The notes under the pieces were generated by a model. The model had not been told where the DNA came from. It worked only from the letters and a program-made list of their open reading frames with translations, and made no database searches. From positions 1-11,808 of the forward strand of contig JALOMZ010000019.1 in NCBI GenBank assembly GCA_025455205.1: a stretch of 11,808 nt of DNA, given 5' to 3'. The translations under genes and the position numbers were made by a program. Origin of the DNA: Chitinophagaceae bacterium (GTDB lineage: Bacteria > Bacteroidota > Bacteroidia > Chitinophagales > Chitinophagaceae). Position 1 is the first letter of the stretch; each line of letters begins with the position of its first letter. Below are positions 1-6,774 of the stretch, piece by piece.

Positions 1-944
1 TGCTCATCAGTATCCCCATTCCTTCGTTCTCCGGCTTCCAGAGCCAGACTGTGAACCTGGGTACCATTGAGAATAAAGGCTGGGAACTGGGTATCAATGC
101 CGTGGTGCTGGACAAGGCCTTCCGCTGGAACCTGGGATTCAATATTTCCTCGATTGCCAACAAGGTGCTTGACCTGGGAACCAATGCAGCCGGCGGCCAG
201 AATGAGTTCTTTGGCTATGCGCCCTTCACTACCAATGGTCCGGTGAATATCACCCGCGTGGGAGAACCCATTGGTTCCTTCTACGGACTGCGTACCAATG
301 GCATCTTCCGCAATATCCAGGAAACACAAGGCTACCCCGTGCAAACCGGTATTGTGGCGCTGCCTGGCGATTACAAATTCGTGGACCAGAATAAAGATGG
401 GGTGATCAATGACCTCGATCGGGTGGTGCTGGGATCGCCTTTCCCCGATTTCTTCGGCGGTATCACCAACGATTTCTCCTACAAGAATTTCACGCTCAAC
501 ATCTTCGCCAACTTCGTTAGTGGGATGCAGGTATTCAACCATACCCGGCTGATGCTGGAGGATTTTGGAGACGCTTCCGGCTCTACAGCCCAACTGGATC
601 GTTTCACGGGCTTCAATACCACGGGTGCATATCCGCGCATGACCCTGGGGAATGCGGCTGGTTATAACAGGCTGAATTCAGACCGCTGGATAGATGATGC
701 ATCCTTCCTGCGTATTCGCAATATCACCCTCGCCTACAATGTACCTGCATCTGCCCTCACCCGCCTCCGGCTGGATGGGCTGAGAATATACACCAGTGTC
801 AACAATGCATTCACCTTCACCAAATACGAGGGATGGGATCCCGAGGTGAATAGCAGCGGCAGCAATGTGCTGTCCGGCGGCATAGACCAGGGGGGGTACC
901 CGGTTGCCCGCTCCTTCATTCTTGGTGTGAATCTCAAATTCTAA
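1..944 (+). CDS. SusC-type TonB-dependent outer-membrane transporter, C-terminal part (5' truncated by window edge)
   Basis: The frame is open from the left edge (first complete codon at position 3) to TAA at 942-944, giving about 313 residues. SusC proteins are usually around 1000 residues, so roughly the last third is present. The text is typical of the distal beta-barrel: a VNLGTIENKGWELGI strand, a DQNKDGVINDLDRVVLG loop (Asp-rich, calcium-site-like), GSPFPDFFGGITNDFSYKNF, an RWIDDASFLRIRNITLAYNVP strand and the final strand ending FILGVNLKF with a terminal aromatic residue. SusC proteins form the TonB-energised channel that imports oligosaccharides across the outer membrane with SusD as a lid. 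The SusD gene follows directly, which confirms the assignment. The plug, TonB box and any carboxypeptidase-like N-terminal domain lie outside the window, so substrate class cannot be read from this gene. Confidence 0.97.
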   Translation, partial: LISIPIPSFSGFQSQTVNLGTIENKGWELGINAVVLDKAFRWNLGFNISSIANKVLDLGTNAAGGQNEFFGYAPFTTNGPVNITRVGEPIGSFYGLRTNGIFRNIQETQGYPVQTGIVALPGDYKFVDQNKDGVINDLDRVVLGSPFPDFFGGITNDFSYKNFTLNIFANFVSGMQVFNHTRLMLEDFGDASGSTAQLDRFTGFNTTGAYPRMTLGNAAGYNRLNSDRWIDDASFLRIRNITLAYNVPASALTRLRLDGLRIYTSVNNAFTFTKYEGWDPEVNSSGSNVLSGGIDQGGYPVARSFILGVNLKF

Positions 945-2426
945 ATGCGAAAAGACATGAAAAAAATATTTAATATAATGCTGGCAGCCAGCCTGGCTGT
1001 GCTGTCCGGTTGCGAAAGAATACTGGAACCGGATGTGGCGGATACAGGCCGTGTAACCCTGGAGACCTTTTATGTGAATTTCAACGGCGCACTGCAGGGT
1101 ATCAACGGCGTGCATGCATCCCTGCGCGAACCCTATCGCAACATGTGGTGGGTAGACGTGATCAGCGATGATGGCCAGAATAACGCCGGTGGCGATCAGC
1201 AGGCCATTGACTATGAATTCGGCACCATCCAGACCAACAGTTCGGTGGCAGCCAATCTGTGGGCAGCTTATTACAACACCATTTACCGGGCAAACACGTT
1301 TATAAACCGAGTACCCGCTATCAGCCTCCAGGGCAATCAGGATATCCTTCGCAAACAGTTTATGGGCGAGGCCTATTTCATCCGTGCCCTCTGCTATTAC
1401 AACCTGGTTCAGTTGTTCGGCGATGTGCCGCTTGTGGTAACTGAAATCACCAATACCAACAATCTGCAGGTGCCGCGCAACCCCAGTGCCCAGGTGTTGC
1501 AGCAAGTGGAAGCAGACCTCCTGGAAGCGATGAAGACCTTGCCGGTAAGGCACCCCAACCCGGGCCTTATTCAGCCGGTGGTGAATATTGCCGGTGGCAC
1601 CGAAGTGGGACGGCCCACGGCGGGCAGTGCCCGCGCCCTGCTTGGTTCCTTGTACCTGCTGCGGGGTGAACCAGCCAAGGCAGAACCCGTGCTGCGCGAG
1701 GTGGTAAACAGCAATGTGTACAGCCTGATGGCCAACTATGGCAATAACTTCGGAGGTACAGGTGGCACCAAGAACAATGCGGAGTCGGTGTTCGAAATCC
1801 AGTATGCCACACCGGCACAGGTTTCGGGAGGTGCACATGATTTCTCCTTCCAGTTTGGTCCCGTTGAAGACAACAACTACCTGGCCAGAAACAGGCCTAC
1901 AGATAATACGATGTCGGAAAGCATTGAGCTGCAGAATACGCTTGTGCAGGCCTTCCCCGCAGGCGACAACCGCCGGACCGTGTCGGTAAGGTACAATGTG
2001 CAGTCGCCGGTGCGGAGCATTACCGCCAAGTATTATGTGCCGGGTGCCGGTAATCAGGGCTCTTTGAACTGGCCGGTGTTCCGCTATTCCGAGGTACTGC
2101 TGCTGCTGGCAGAAGCACTGCAGGCCCAGGGTAAGGATGCCGAAGCATTGACCGAACTGAATAAAGTACGTGCCCATCCGCGTACAGGTCTTACGGCCCT
2201 GTCTGGCCTCACCGGAACTGCCCTGCGCGATGCCATTCGCCTGGAGCGCCGCCTGGAACTGAACATGGAATGCAAGCGCCTTTTTGATTTGCGCAGATGG
2301 GGTCTGCTGGATGCTACCATGCGGTCGCATGGTCGCCCTGTGAAAACAGGCACAAACGGCTACCTGCCCATACCGCAGGGAGAGGTGGACAAAAACCCCC
2401 AGTTCACGCAAAACGCAGGCTACTAG
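945..2426 (+). CDS. SusD/RagB-family outer-membrane glycan-binding lipoprotein
   Basis: The gene encodes 493 residues from the ATG at 945, which abuts the SusC stop. An in-frame ATG at 957 (MKKIFNIML) is an equally good or better start and gives the same lipoprotein, so the true start is uncertain by four codons. The N-terminus is a type II signal peptide with lipobox LSGC; the lipidated Cys is residue 23 from 945. Family hallmarks are FIRALCYYNLVQLFGDVPLV at about 143-162, a TPR-like helix pair RYSEVLLLLAEALQAQGKDA around 380-400, ERRLELNMECKRLFDLRRWG around 435-455, and the ending NPQFTQNAGY. SusD proteins bind glycan at the cell surface and cap the SusC barrel. The zero-gap junction suggests translational coupling and a fixed stoichiometry with SusC. 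Length is normal for the family and the gene looks intact. Confidence 0.97.
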   Translation: MRKDMKKIFNIMLAASLAVLSGCERILEPDVADTGRVTLETFYVNFNGALQGINGVHASLREPYRNMWWVDVISDDGQNNAGGDQQAIDYEFGTIQTNSSVAANLWAAYYNTIYRANTFINRVPAISLQGNQDILRKQFMGEAYFIRALCYYNLVQLFGDVPLVVTEITNTNNLQVPRNPSAQVLQQVEADLLEAMKTLPVRHPNPGLIQPVVNIAGGTEVGRPTAGSARALLGSLYLLRGEPAKAEPVLREVVNSNVYSLMANYGNNFGGTGGTKNNAESVFEIQYATPAQVSGGAHDFSFQFGPVEDNNYLARNRPTDNTMSESIELQNTLVQAFPAGDNRRTVSVRYNVQSPVRSITAKYYVPGAGNQGSLNWPVFRYSEVLLLLAEALQAQGKDAEALTELNKVRAHPRTGLTALSGLTGTALRDAIRLERRLELNMECKRLFDLRRWGLLDATMRSHGRPVKTGTNGYLPIPQGEVDKNPQFTQNAGY

Positions 2427-2432
2427 GTCAAC

Positions 2433-2448
2433 CTGTTGCAGTCAACAG
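2433..2448 (+). other. small intercistronic stem-loop between SusD and DUF4397 genes
   Basis: CTGTTG at 2433-2438 and CAACAG at 2443-2448 pair perfectly around the loop CAGT. It sits 6 bp after the SusD stop and is followed by TTTAAC rather than a T run. A 6-bp stem is marginal, so it may be chance. If real it could stabilise the upstream mRNA or lower expression of the third gene. I do not call it a terminator. Confidence 0.25.
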
Positions 2449-2472
2449 TTTAACAAACACAAATGACAAGCT

Positions 2473-3318
2473 ATGATGAATCTGAATAAACCGCTCCAGT
2501 TATTAGCCGTATGTGCCATGGTGGGCTTTGGCGCCTGCACCAAGGACAGCCGGCTGGGCATGATGGATGAACCCGGCAAAGCCAAAGTGGCCATCGTTAA
2601 CATTGCCACCCCCAACAGGCCGACCGCAACAACAGCGGCATCCGGACAACAGGGCTATCTGATGCATATGGACAATATACTTTTGTACAATGCGGCCCTC
2701 ATCACCAACAAAACCACCGGCTATTTCCTGGTCGATCCCGGTCAGCGCAGTTTCCGCGTGGATACAACGGAAATTGGCCCCAACGTTAATTTTCCGCAGG
2801 CAGCCGTGAACACTACACAGCTCAACGCAGAGGCCGGGAAATATTACACTATCTTCTATACCGGCAAGATACAGACCCCCGAAGTGGTGGTGACCACCGA
2901 CGACCTGTCGAGGCCACCAGCCGGAAAGGCGCGCATCCGGGTGCTCAACCTCTCCCCCGATGTGCCGGCAGTGGATATTGCCGGAAGGCTCACTACCAGC
3001 ACCAGTCCGTCTTCCGTTTTGTTCGGTAACATAACCTATAAAACGGTGAACGCCTTCCAGGATTTCAACCCCGGGTTCTATCGTTTGGAATTGCGTTCGG
3101 CTGGTACAACTACCGTATTGGGGTCTTTCACACAAGACAACCAGGCTGTGCCGCTGTTCATACCCAATGGTTCAGTAAGGTCCGACTTCTCCATGAATTT
3201 CGAAGCCGGCAAAGTATATACCCTGGTGGTGCGAGGTTACAGGGATCCTTCGCTGGCAGGCCTGGGCCAGATCGGACATCCTCTTTCCGTGGGTGCATTG
3301 ATCAACATATACTGGTGA
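2473..3318 (+). CDS. DUF4397-domain surface lipoprotein, third gene of the SusCD unit
   Basis: The gene encodes 281 residues. Two adjacent ATG codons begin at 2473 and either may start. A type II signal peptide ends in lipobox FGAC with Cys at residue 22, so the mature protein is probably an outer-membrane lipoprotein. The remainder reads as two similar beta-rich halves. The first (about 37-150) includes KAKVAIVNIA, GYFLVDPGQRSFRV and AGKYYTIFYTG. The second (about 152-275) includes GKARIRVLNLSPDVPAVDI, GFYRLELRSAGTT and AGKVYTLVVRGY. The phrase RVLNLSPDVPAVDI is the DUF4397 signature. The biochemical role of DUF4397 is unknown. Position just after SusD, where PULs often encode SusE/SusF or other surface glycan-binding proteins, suggests glycan capture or an accessory part of the SusCD complex; that is inference from position only. 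No catalytic motif is seen. The 46-bp gap to SusD and the terminator downstream support co-transcription with SusCD. Confidence 0.85.
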   Translation: MMNLNKPLQLLAVCAMVGFGACTKDSRLGMMDEPGKAKVAIVNIATPNRPTATTAASGQQGYLMHMDNILLYNAALITNKTTGYFLVDPGQRSFRVDTTEIGPNVNFPQAAVNTTQLNAEAGKYYTIFYTGKIQTPEVVVTTDDLSRPPAGKARIRVLNLSPDVPAVDIAGRLTTSTSPSSVLFGNITYKTVNAFQDFNPGFYRLELRSAGTTTVLGSFTQDNQAVPLFIPNGSVRSDFSMNFEAGKVYTLVVRGYRDPSLAGLGQIGHPLSVGALINIYW

Positions 3319-3374
3319 TATCTCCCATTGTATTCACATTAAGTTTTTTCATAAGCAAGCAGTTGAAAAACAGT

Positions 3375-3394
3375 CCCCCTTTTTCTAAAGGGGG
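3375..3394 (+). terminator. intrinsic terminator after the SusC-SusD-DUF4397 unit
   Basis: CCCCCTTT at 3375-3382 pairs perfectly with AAAGGGGG at 3387-3394 around a 4-nt TTCT loop. A T-rich stretch (TCTTCCTTTTACC) follows and an A run (GAAAAA, 3365-3370) precedes it, so it could work in both directions. It lies 56 bp after the DUF4397 stop and about 75 bp before the next start codon. It therefore most likely ends the SusCD transcript and implies a separate promoter for the following gene. I could not find a convincing Bacteroidota -33/-7 pair in the rest of the 3319-3468 gap. Confidence 0.8.
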
Positions 3395-3468
3395 TCTTCC
3401 TTTTACCATGCCGCAGGGCAAGTTGCGTGGGTATTGTTCAATTGCCTGGATTTCAAACTTCGTTTCTT

Positions 3469-6400
3469 ATGATTCGTAGTGTACTGCTTTTTATTGCTGC
3501 CATCGTGTTTGGACTGGGAAATGCCCAAACACCCGCGGAAACAGTGACGATGACGGAAGAGTTCTCTATTCCCGCCAATTCCACGGTGAATATGGACTTT
3601 CAGACTGCCGTGGTCAGCCGGTCGGGCGCTATCTATTTTGCCTATGTAGACAATGACCTTAATGCCAGAATTGCCAAAAAAGACAAGGACGGCGTCATCA
3701 CCACGGCAATAGTGGCTACCAACATTTTCCCGGATGCACACCGCGCCCCTTCCATTGGACTGGATGCCGAGGGCTATATCCACTGGGCAGGCGATAACCA
3801 TAATACGGCAATACGGTATTTCCGCAGCACAAGGCCGGAAGACATCACCTCATTCACCGAACTCAATGGCGATACCAGCCGCGGTGGATTGTTTGGGCCC
3901 AATGGCGTGAGTTACGGCAGGTTCATTGTAAGCCGTGTTGGTACGCTCATGTTTATTTCCCGCCAACGTGTGGGTACGGTCAACGATGGCTGGGTGCCCG
4001 GCATTCAGTGTGGCCATATTCAGGTGTACAATACTGACACAAAACGCTGGACGCAACGGGGAGGCCTCAACTACGCCTTCACCAGCGACAAAGGGCAAAC
4101 CATCAGCGGCGGTATGGATGCACAGCACCAGGTAAGGGCGGTGTTCTGGGATAATTCCGGCGCGGGGGCGCCACCCAACAACGGGTACCAGGGCTACAAG
4201 ATCCGGGTGATCTTCGACAAGAACAACCGCATGCACATGGCCTGGACGGTGGCCAAAAATCCGGTGTATAGCCGTGCCAACAATGATGTGGCCAATGCCC
4301 ATACGCACCTGATGTACGCGTATTCTGATGATGAAGGCCTTACCTGGCGCCGCTCCGACGGCGTGGGCGGCAACCTCACGCTGCCCATCACCACGGAGAC
4401 CGGCGAACTGATCTACATGGAAGACCCGAACGTTAATAGCATCCGTATGTTCAACGGAGCCTTTGTTACCACCGATGCAGCCAACCGGGCCTGCGTAATG
4501 GCCTGGTCTGGCAGCAACAACAGGATGATGGTGTTTCGCAACACCGCTCCCGGCATATGGGCCGACGGCTCCTTTACCTGGAACAATGGCTGGCCCGGCG
4601 AGGCAGCCACCGACGATAATGGATGGATCACCATCCTCAGCCAGCCGCGCTGGCGCAGAAGCTCCGACAACGGCAACAGTTTTCAGCAGTATGAAAGGGA
4701 TAATAGTTACCGCAACCATGCAGGTCAGTCCATTGACTACGAATACCTTTATGAAACAGGCCAACTGCGGTTCAAAACGGAAACTTCCACCGACCAAACG
4801 GTGCGCACCATACTGTTTTCCGGCAGTGCAGAAGGACAGGTGATGCAACCGGTGATTACGCCGGCCAGCGGCACCCAGTTTACCGGAGCCAGCCAAACGG
4901 TAACCATCACCAGCCAAACGGCAGGAGCTACCATTCGCTACACTACCGATGGCAGTATGCCCACTGAAACGAATGGGCTGGTATATACTGCTCCATTCAC
5001 CGTTTCGGCTACCACCACCGTGAAAGCCAGGGCATTCGTTACCAACCGTGTGGCCAGCCGCCTGGCAGCCAGCCAGGTGCTGAAGTTTACACCCGATAAC
5101 ACCCCGCCCTCTGTACCTGCCGGCTTAGCAGTCAGCGACCTGAAGGCAACAGGCTTTGTGCTGCAATGGAACGCTTCCAGCGACAATGTGGCGGTTGCCG
5201 GATATGAGATCTACCGGAACAGTGTACTGGCCGGCACGTCGGGCACTACCAGCCTGGCACTCACCGGGCTATCGCCCCTCACTACCTACCAGATGCAGGT
5301 GAGGGCTTACGATGCACAGGGCAACTACTCTGCGTTGAGCACGCCACTGGCAGTGACCACACCCTCCAATGAGGCAAACATCGGGCTGAATACGGGCAGC
5401 ATCGTAATAGATGGCAACAAGGAACCGGCCTGGTATGGCCAGGTATATGATATGGATATTGTCAATGCAGGTTCAGTAAGCAGCACTGCAGATCTTTGGG
5501 GCAACTGGACAGCCTTATATGATCAGGATTTTCTATATTTCTTTGTGGATGTCAATGATGATGAGCTCTCGGCCAACAGGCCCAATTGGTATGAGAATGA
5601 CGGCATCGAGATCTATATAGATGCCATCAACCGAAAAGGCAACAGCTATCAGTCGACCGATTTTCAATTCAACTACATGATCGGCGACAACCAGCTTCGG
5701 GAGCGCAGCCGCAGTGCCAGCACGGCCGGCTGCGAACTGGTGCGCGTTAACAAGACCGGCGGCTATCGCGTGGAGGTCAAGATCCCCTGGAGTGTTTTGG
5801 GTATTACCGCACCTGCACAGGGATACAAGATCGGACTCGATCTCATGCTGATAGATAATGACGGGGGCAACTGGCAGGGCAAGCGGGCATGGTTCAACAC
5901 CGCCGATAACTCCTGGAACAACCCGTCAGCTTTTGGTGTGGCCAATTTCGGCGGCACCCTGCCGCTCACGCTGCTGCGCTTTCAGGCAAGGCCGTCGGAC
6001 CAGGCAGTGCAGCTGGAATGGGTCACGGCTTCGGAGGAAAATTTCAGGGGATTTGAATTGTACCGCAGCACTGATGGGCGCCGTTACGAGCAGGTAGGCA
6101 GCCTGATACCAGGCGGCAGATCGAAGTATAGTTATGCCGACAGGGAATTGCCTGCCGTTCGCAACCTGTTTTACAAACTCCGGATGATTGACCTGGATGG
6201 CAGCGCCCGCTGGAGCCCGGTGGTGGCCGTGCCATTACAGGCAGGCAATGTGATCTTCCAGGTAATGCCTAACCCGGCTACTGCCAGGGCTACTGTGATC
6301 TGGTCTGGTATAGAAGGGGTCAAAGCATTGAGGCTGCTGGATGGCAGTGGCAAGTTGCTGTCTGTGTTCCCGGCAGAAAATACCAATAACCTGGGTTTTG

Positions 6401-6492
6401 ATGTTCAGCGGTTCAGCAAAGGCATGTACTGGATTCAGGCAGTGGATGCTTCTGGCCAGCTATTGCATACCGGTAAACTGGTCATTGAATAA
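3469..6492 (+). CDS. T9SS-secreted modular protein: BNR_4-type beta-propeller + chitobiase C-terminal-like + FN3 + CBM9-like
   Basis: The frame is open from a GTG at 3427, but the ATG at 3469 is the right start because it puts a clean signal peptide at the N-terminus (MIRSVLLFIAAIVFGLGNAQ); the product is 1007 residues. Domains in order: BNR_4-like propeller about 22-455, with the family phrase HRAPSIGLDAEGYIH (91-105), GDNHN (108-112), RYFRS (116-120), and later blade motifs IRVIFDKNNRMHMAW and HLMYAYSDDEGLTW; chitobiase/hexosaminidase C-terminal-like domain about 458-540 (ATIRYTTDGSMPTE); fibronectin III about 545-632; CBM9-like domain about 637-827 (DGNKEPAWYG, ENDGIEIYIDA, VEVKIPWSVLG); a T9SS-associated sandwich about 830-922 (LLRFQARPSDQAVQLEWVTA); type A sorting domain about 925-1007 (VMPNPATARATV, ending GKLVIE). 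It is presumably exported through T9SS and released or anchored on the surface. The propeller could be a polysaccharide lyase, a hydrolase or only a binding module; PL24/PL25 ulvan lyases and GH145/PL42 are the nearest known ideas. Exact activity is unknown. Confidence 0.9.
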   Translation: MIRSVLLFIAAIVFGLGNAQTPAETVTMTEEFSIPANSTVNMDFQTAVVSRSGAIYFAYVDNDLNARIAKKDKDGVITTAIVATNIFPDAHRAPSIGLDAEGYIHWAGDNHNTAIRYFRSTRPEDITSFTELNGDTSRGGLFGPNGVSYGRFIVSRVGTLMFISRQRVGTVNDGWVPGIQCGHIQVYNTDTKRWTQRGGLNYAFTSDKGQTISGGMDAQHQVRAVFWDNSGAGAPPNNGYQGYKIRVIFDKNNRMHMAWTVAKNPVYSRANNDVANAHTHLMYAYSDDEGLTWRRSDGVGGNLTLPITTETGELIYMEDPNVNSIRMFNGAFVTTDAANRACVMAWSGSNNRMMVFRNTAPGIWADGSFTWNNGWPGEAATDDNGWITILSQPRWRRSSDNGNSFQQYERDNSYRNHAGQSIDYEYLYETGQLRFKTETSTDQTVRTILFSGSAEGQVMQPVITPASGTQFTGASQTVTITSQTAGATIRYTTDGSMPTETNGLVYTAPFTVSATTTVKARAFVTNRVASRLAASQVLKFTPDNTPPSVPAGLAVSDLKATGFVLQWNASSDNVAVAGYEIYRNSVLAGTSGTTSLALTGLSPLTTYQMQVRAYDAQGNYSALSTPLAVTTPSNEANIGLNTGSIVIDGNKEPAWYGQVYDMDIVNAGSVSSTADLWGNWTALYDQDFLYFFVDVNDDELSANRPNWYENDGIEIYIDAINRKGNSYQSTDFQFNYMIGDNQLRERSRSASTAGCELVRVNKTGGYRVEVKIPWSVLGITAPAQGYKIGLDLMLIDNDGGNWQGKRAWFNTADNSWNNPSAFGVANFGGTLPLTLLRFQARPSDQAVQLEWVTASEENFRGFELYRSTDGRRYEQVGSLIPGGRSKYSYADRELPAVRNLFYKLRMIDLDGSARWSPVVAVPLQAGNVIFQVMPNPATARATVIWSGIEGVKALRLLDGSGKLLSVFPAENTNNLGFDVQRFSKGMYWIQAVDASGQLLHTGKLVIE

Positions 6493-6577
6493 CAACAGCC
6501 AGGCGGGTGAATGGCAGCACCGGCAGGCTTCCCCAGCTTTGGGTGCACTGGCCAGGCCTTATCCTGATTCCTGATTG

Positions 6578-6598
6578 TGCTTTGGGAGACCCAAAGCA
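6578..6598 (+). other. perfect 9-bp hairpin downstream of the propeller gene
   Basis: TGCTTTGGG at 6578-6586 pairs with CCCAAAGCA at 6590-6598 around an AGA triloop, 85 bp after the stop at 6490-6492. It is not followed by a T run, so a standard intrinsic terminator is doubtful; a 3'-end stabilising hairpin or factor-assisted terminator is possible. The octamer GCTTTGGG also occurs at 6536-6543 and could compete for the same right arm. Apart from this and the repeat at 6707-6741, I see no gene in the 282-bp gap 6493-6774. Confidence 0.4.
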
Positions 6599-6706
6599 GC
6601 TGGTCAGCCATATGTCATAGCGCCGCCTGATTTAGGGATTCAGGTCAACCTGGTGGACTATGGAACATCAGTTGCGGCCGGCGAAACCCTGTACAAACAG
6701 TCGCCA

Positions 6707-6741
6707 GGTCAATGCATGGTGATCGAATGCCATGCCTGACC
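6707..6741 (+). promoter_or_regulatory. imperfect inverted repeat upstream of the GH2 gene, possible operator or leader hairpin
   Basis: The left arm is GGTC-AAT-GCATGG (6707-6719) and the right arm is CCATGC-CT-GACC (6730-6741), with a 10-nt spacer. Ten of the arm positions pair, interrupted by a 3-versus-2-nt internal mismatch. It ends 33 bp before the start codon at 6775. The spacing would suit a dimeric regulator site or an mRNA leader hairpin. CATGGT at 6715-6720 can alternatively pair with ACCATG at 6739-6744. No promoter consensus was recognised nearby, so function is speculative. Confidence 0.25.
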
Positions 6742-6774
6742 ATGTGCAGCCGGATTTTTTGATGAAAGCAGCGT

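Noticed and set aside
678..2411. 577-residue open frame on the minus strand opposite SusC/SusD
   Set aside because: It lies antisense to two clearly recognised genes. The translation is rich in Cys, His and Gln with no recognisable domain, as expected from a shadow of GC-rich codons.
3427..3468. GTG at 3427 as start of the propeller gene
   Set aside because: It would add 14 residues in front of a clean signal peptide. The ATG at 3469 begins exactly at that signal peptide and is preferred.
4889..4921. 12-bp direct repeat CCAGCCAAACGG, 21 bp apart
   Set aside because: It encodes a short Ser-Gln-Thr repetition inside the chitobiase-like domain. It has only two copies, is in frame, and is not flanked by anything mobile.
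5061..5077. Inverted repeat CCTGGC...GCCAGG
   Set aside because: It lies inside a coding region at an Ala/Ser-rich stretch and is explained by codon choice. No regulatory role is supported.
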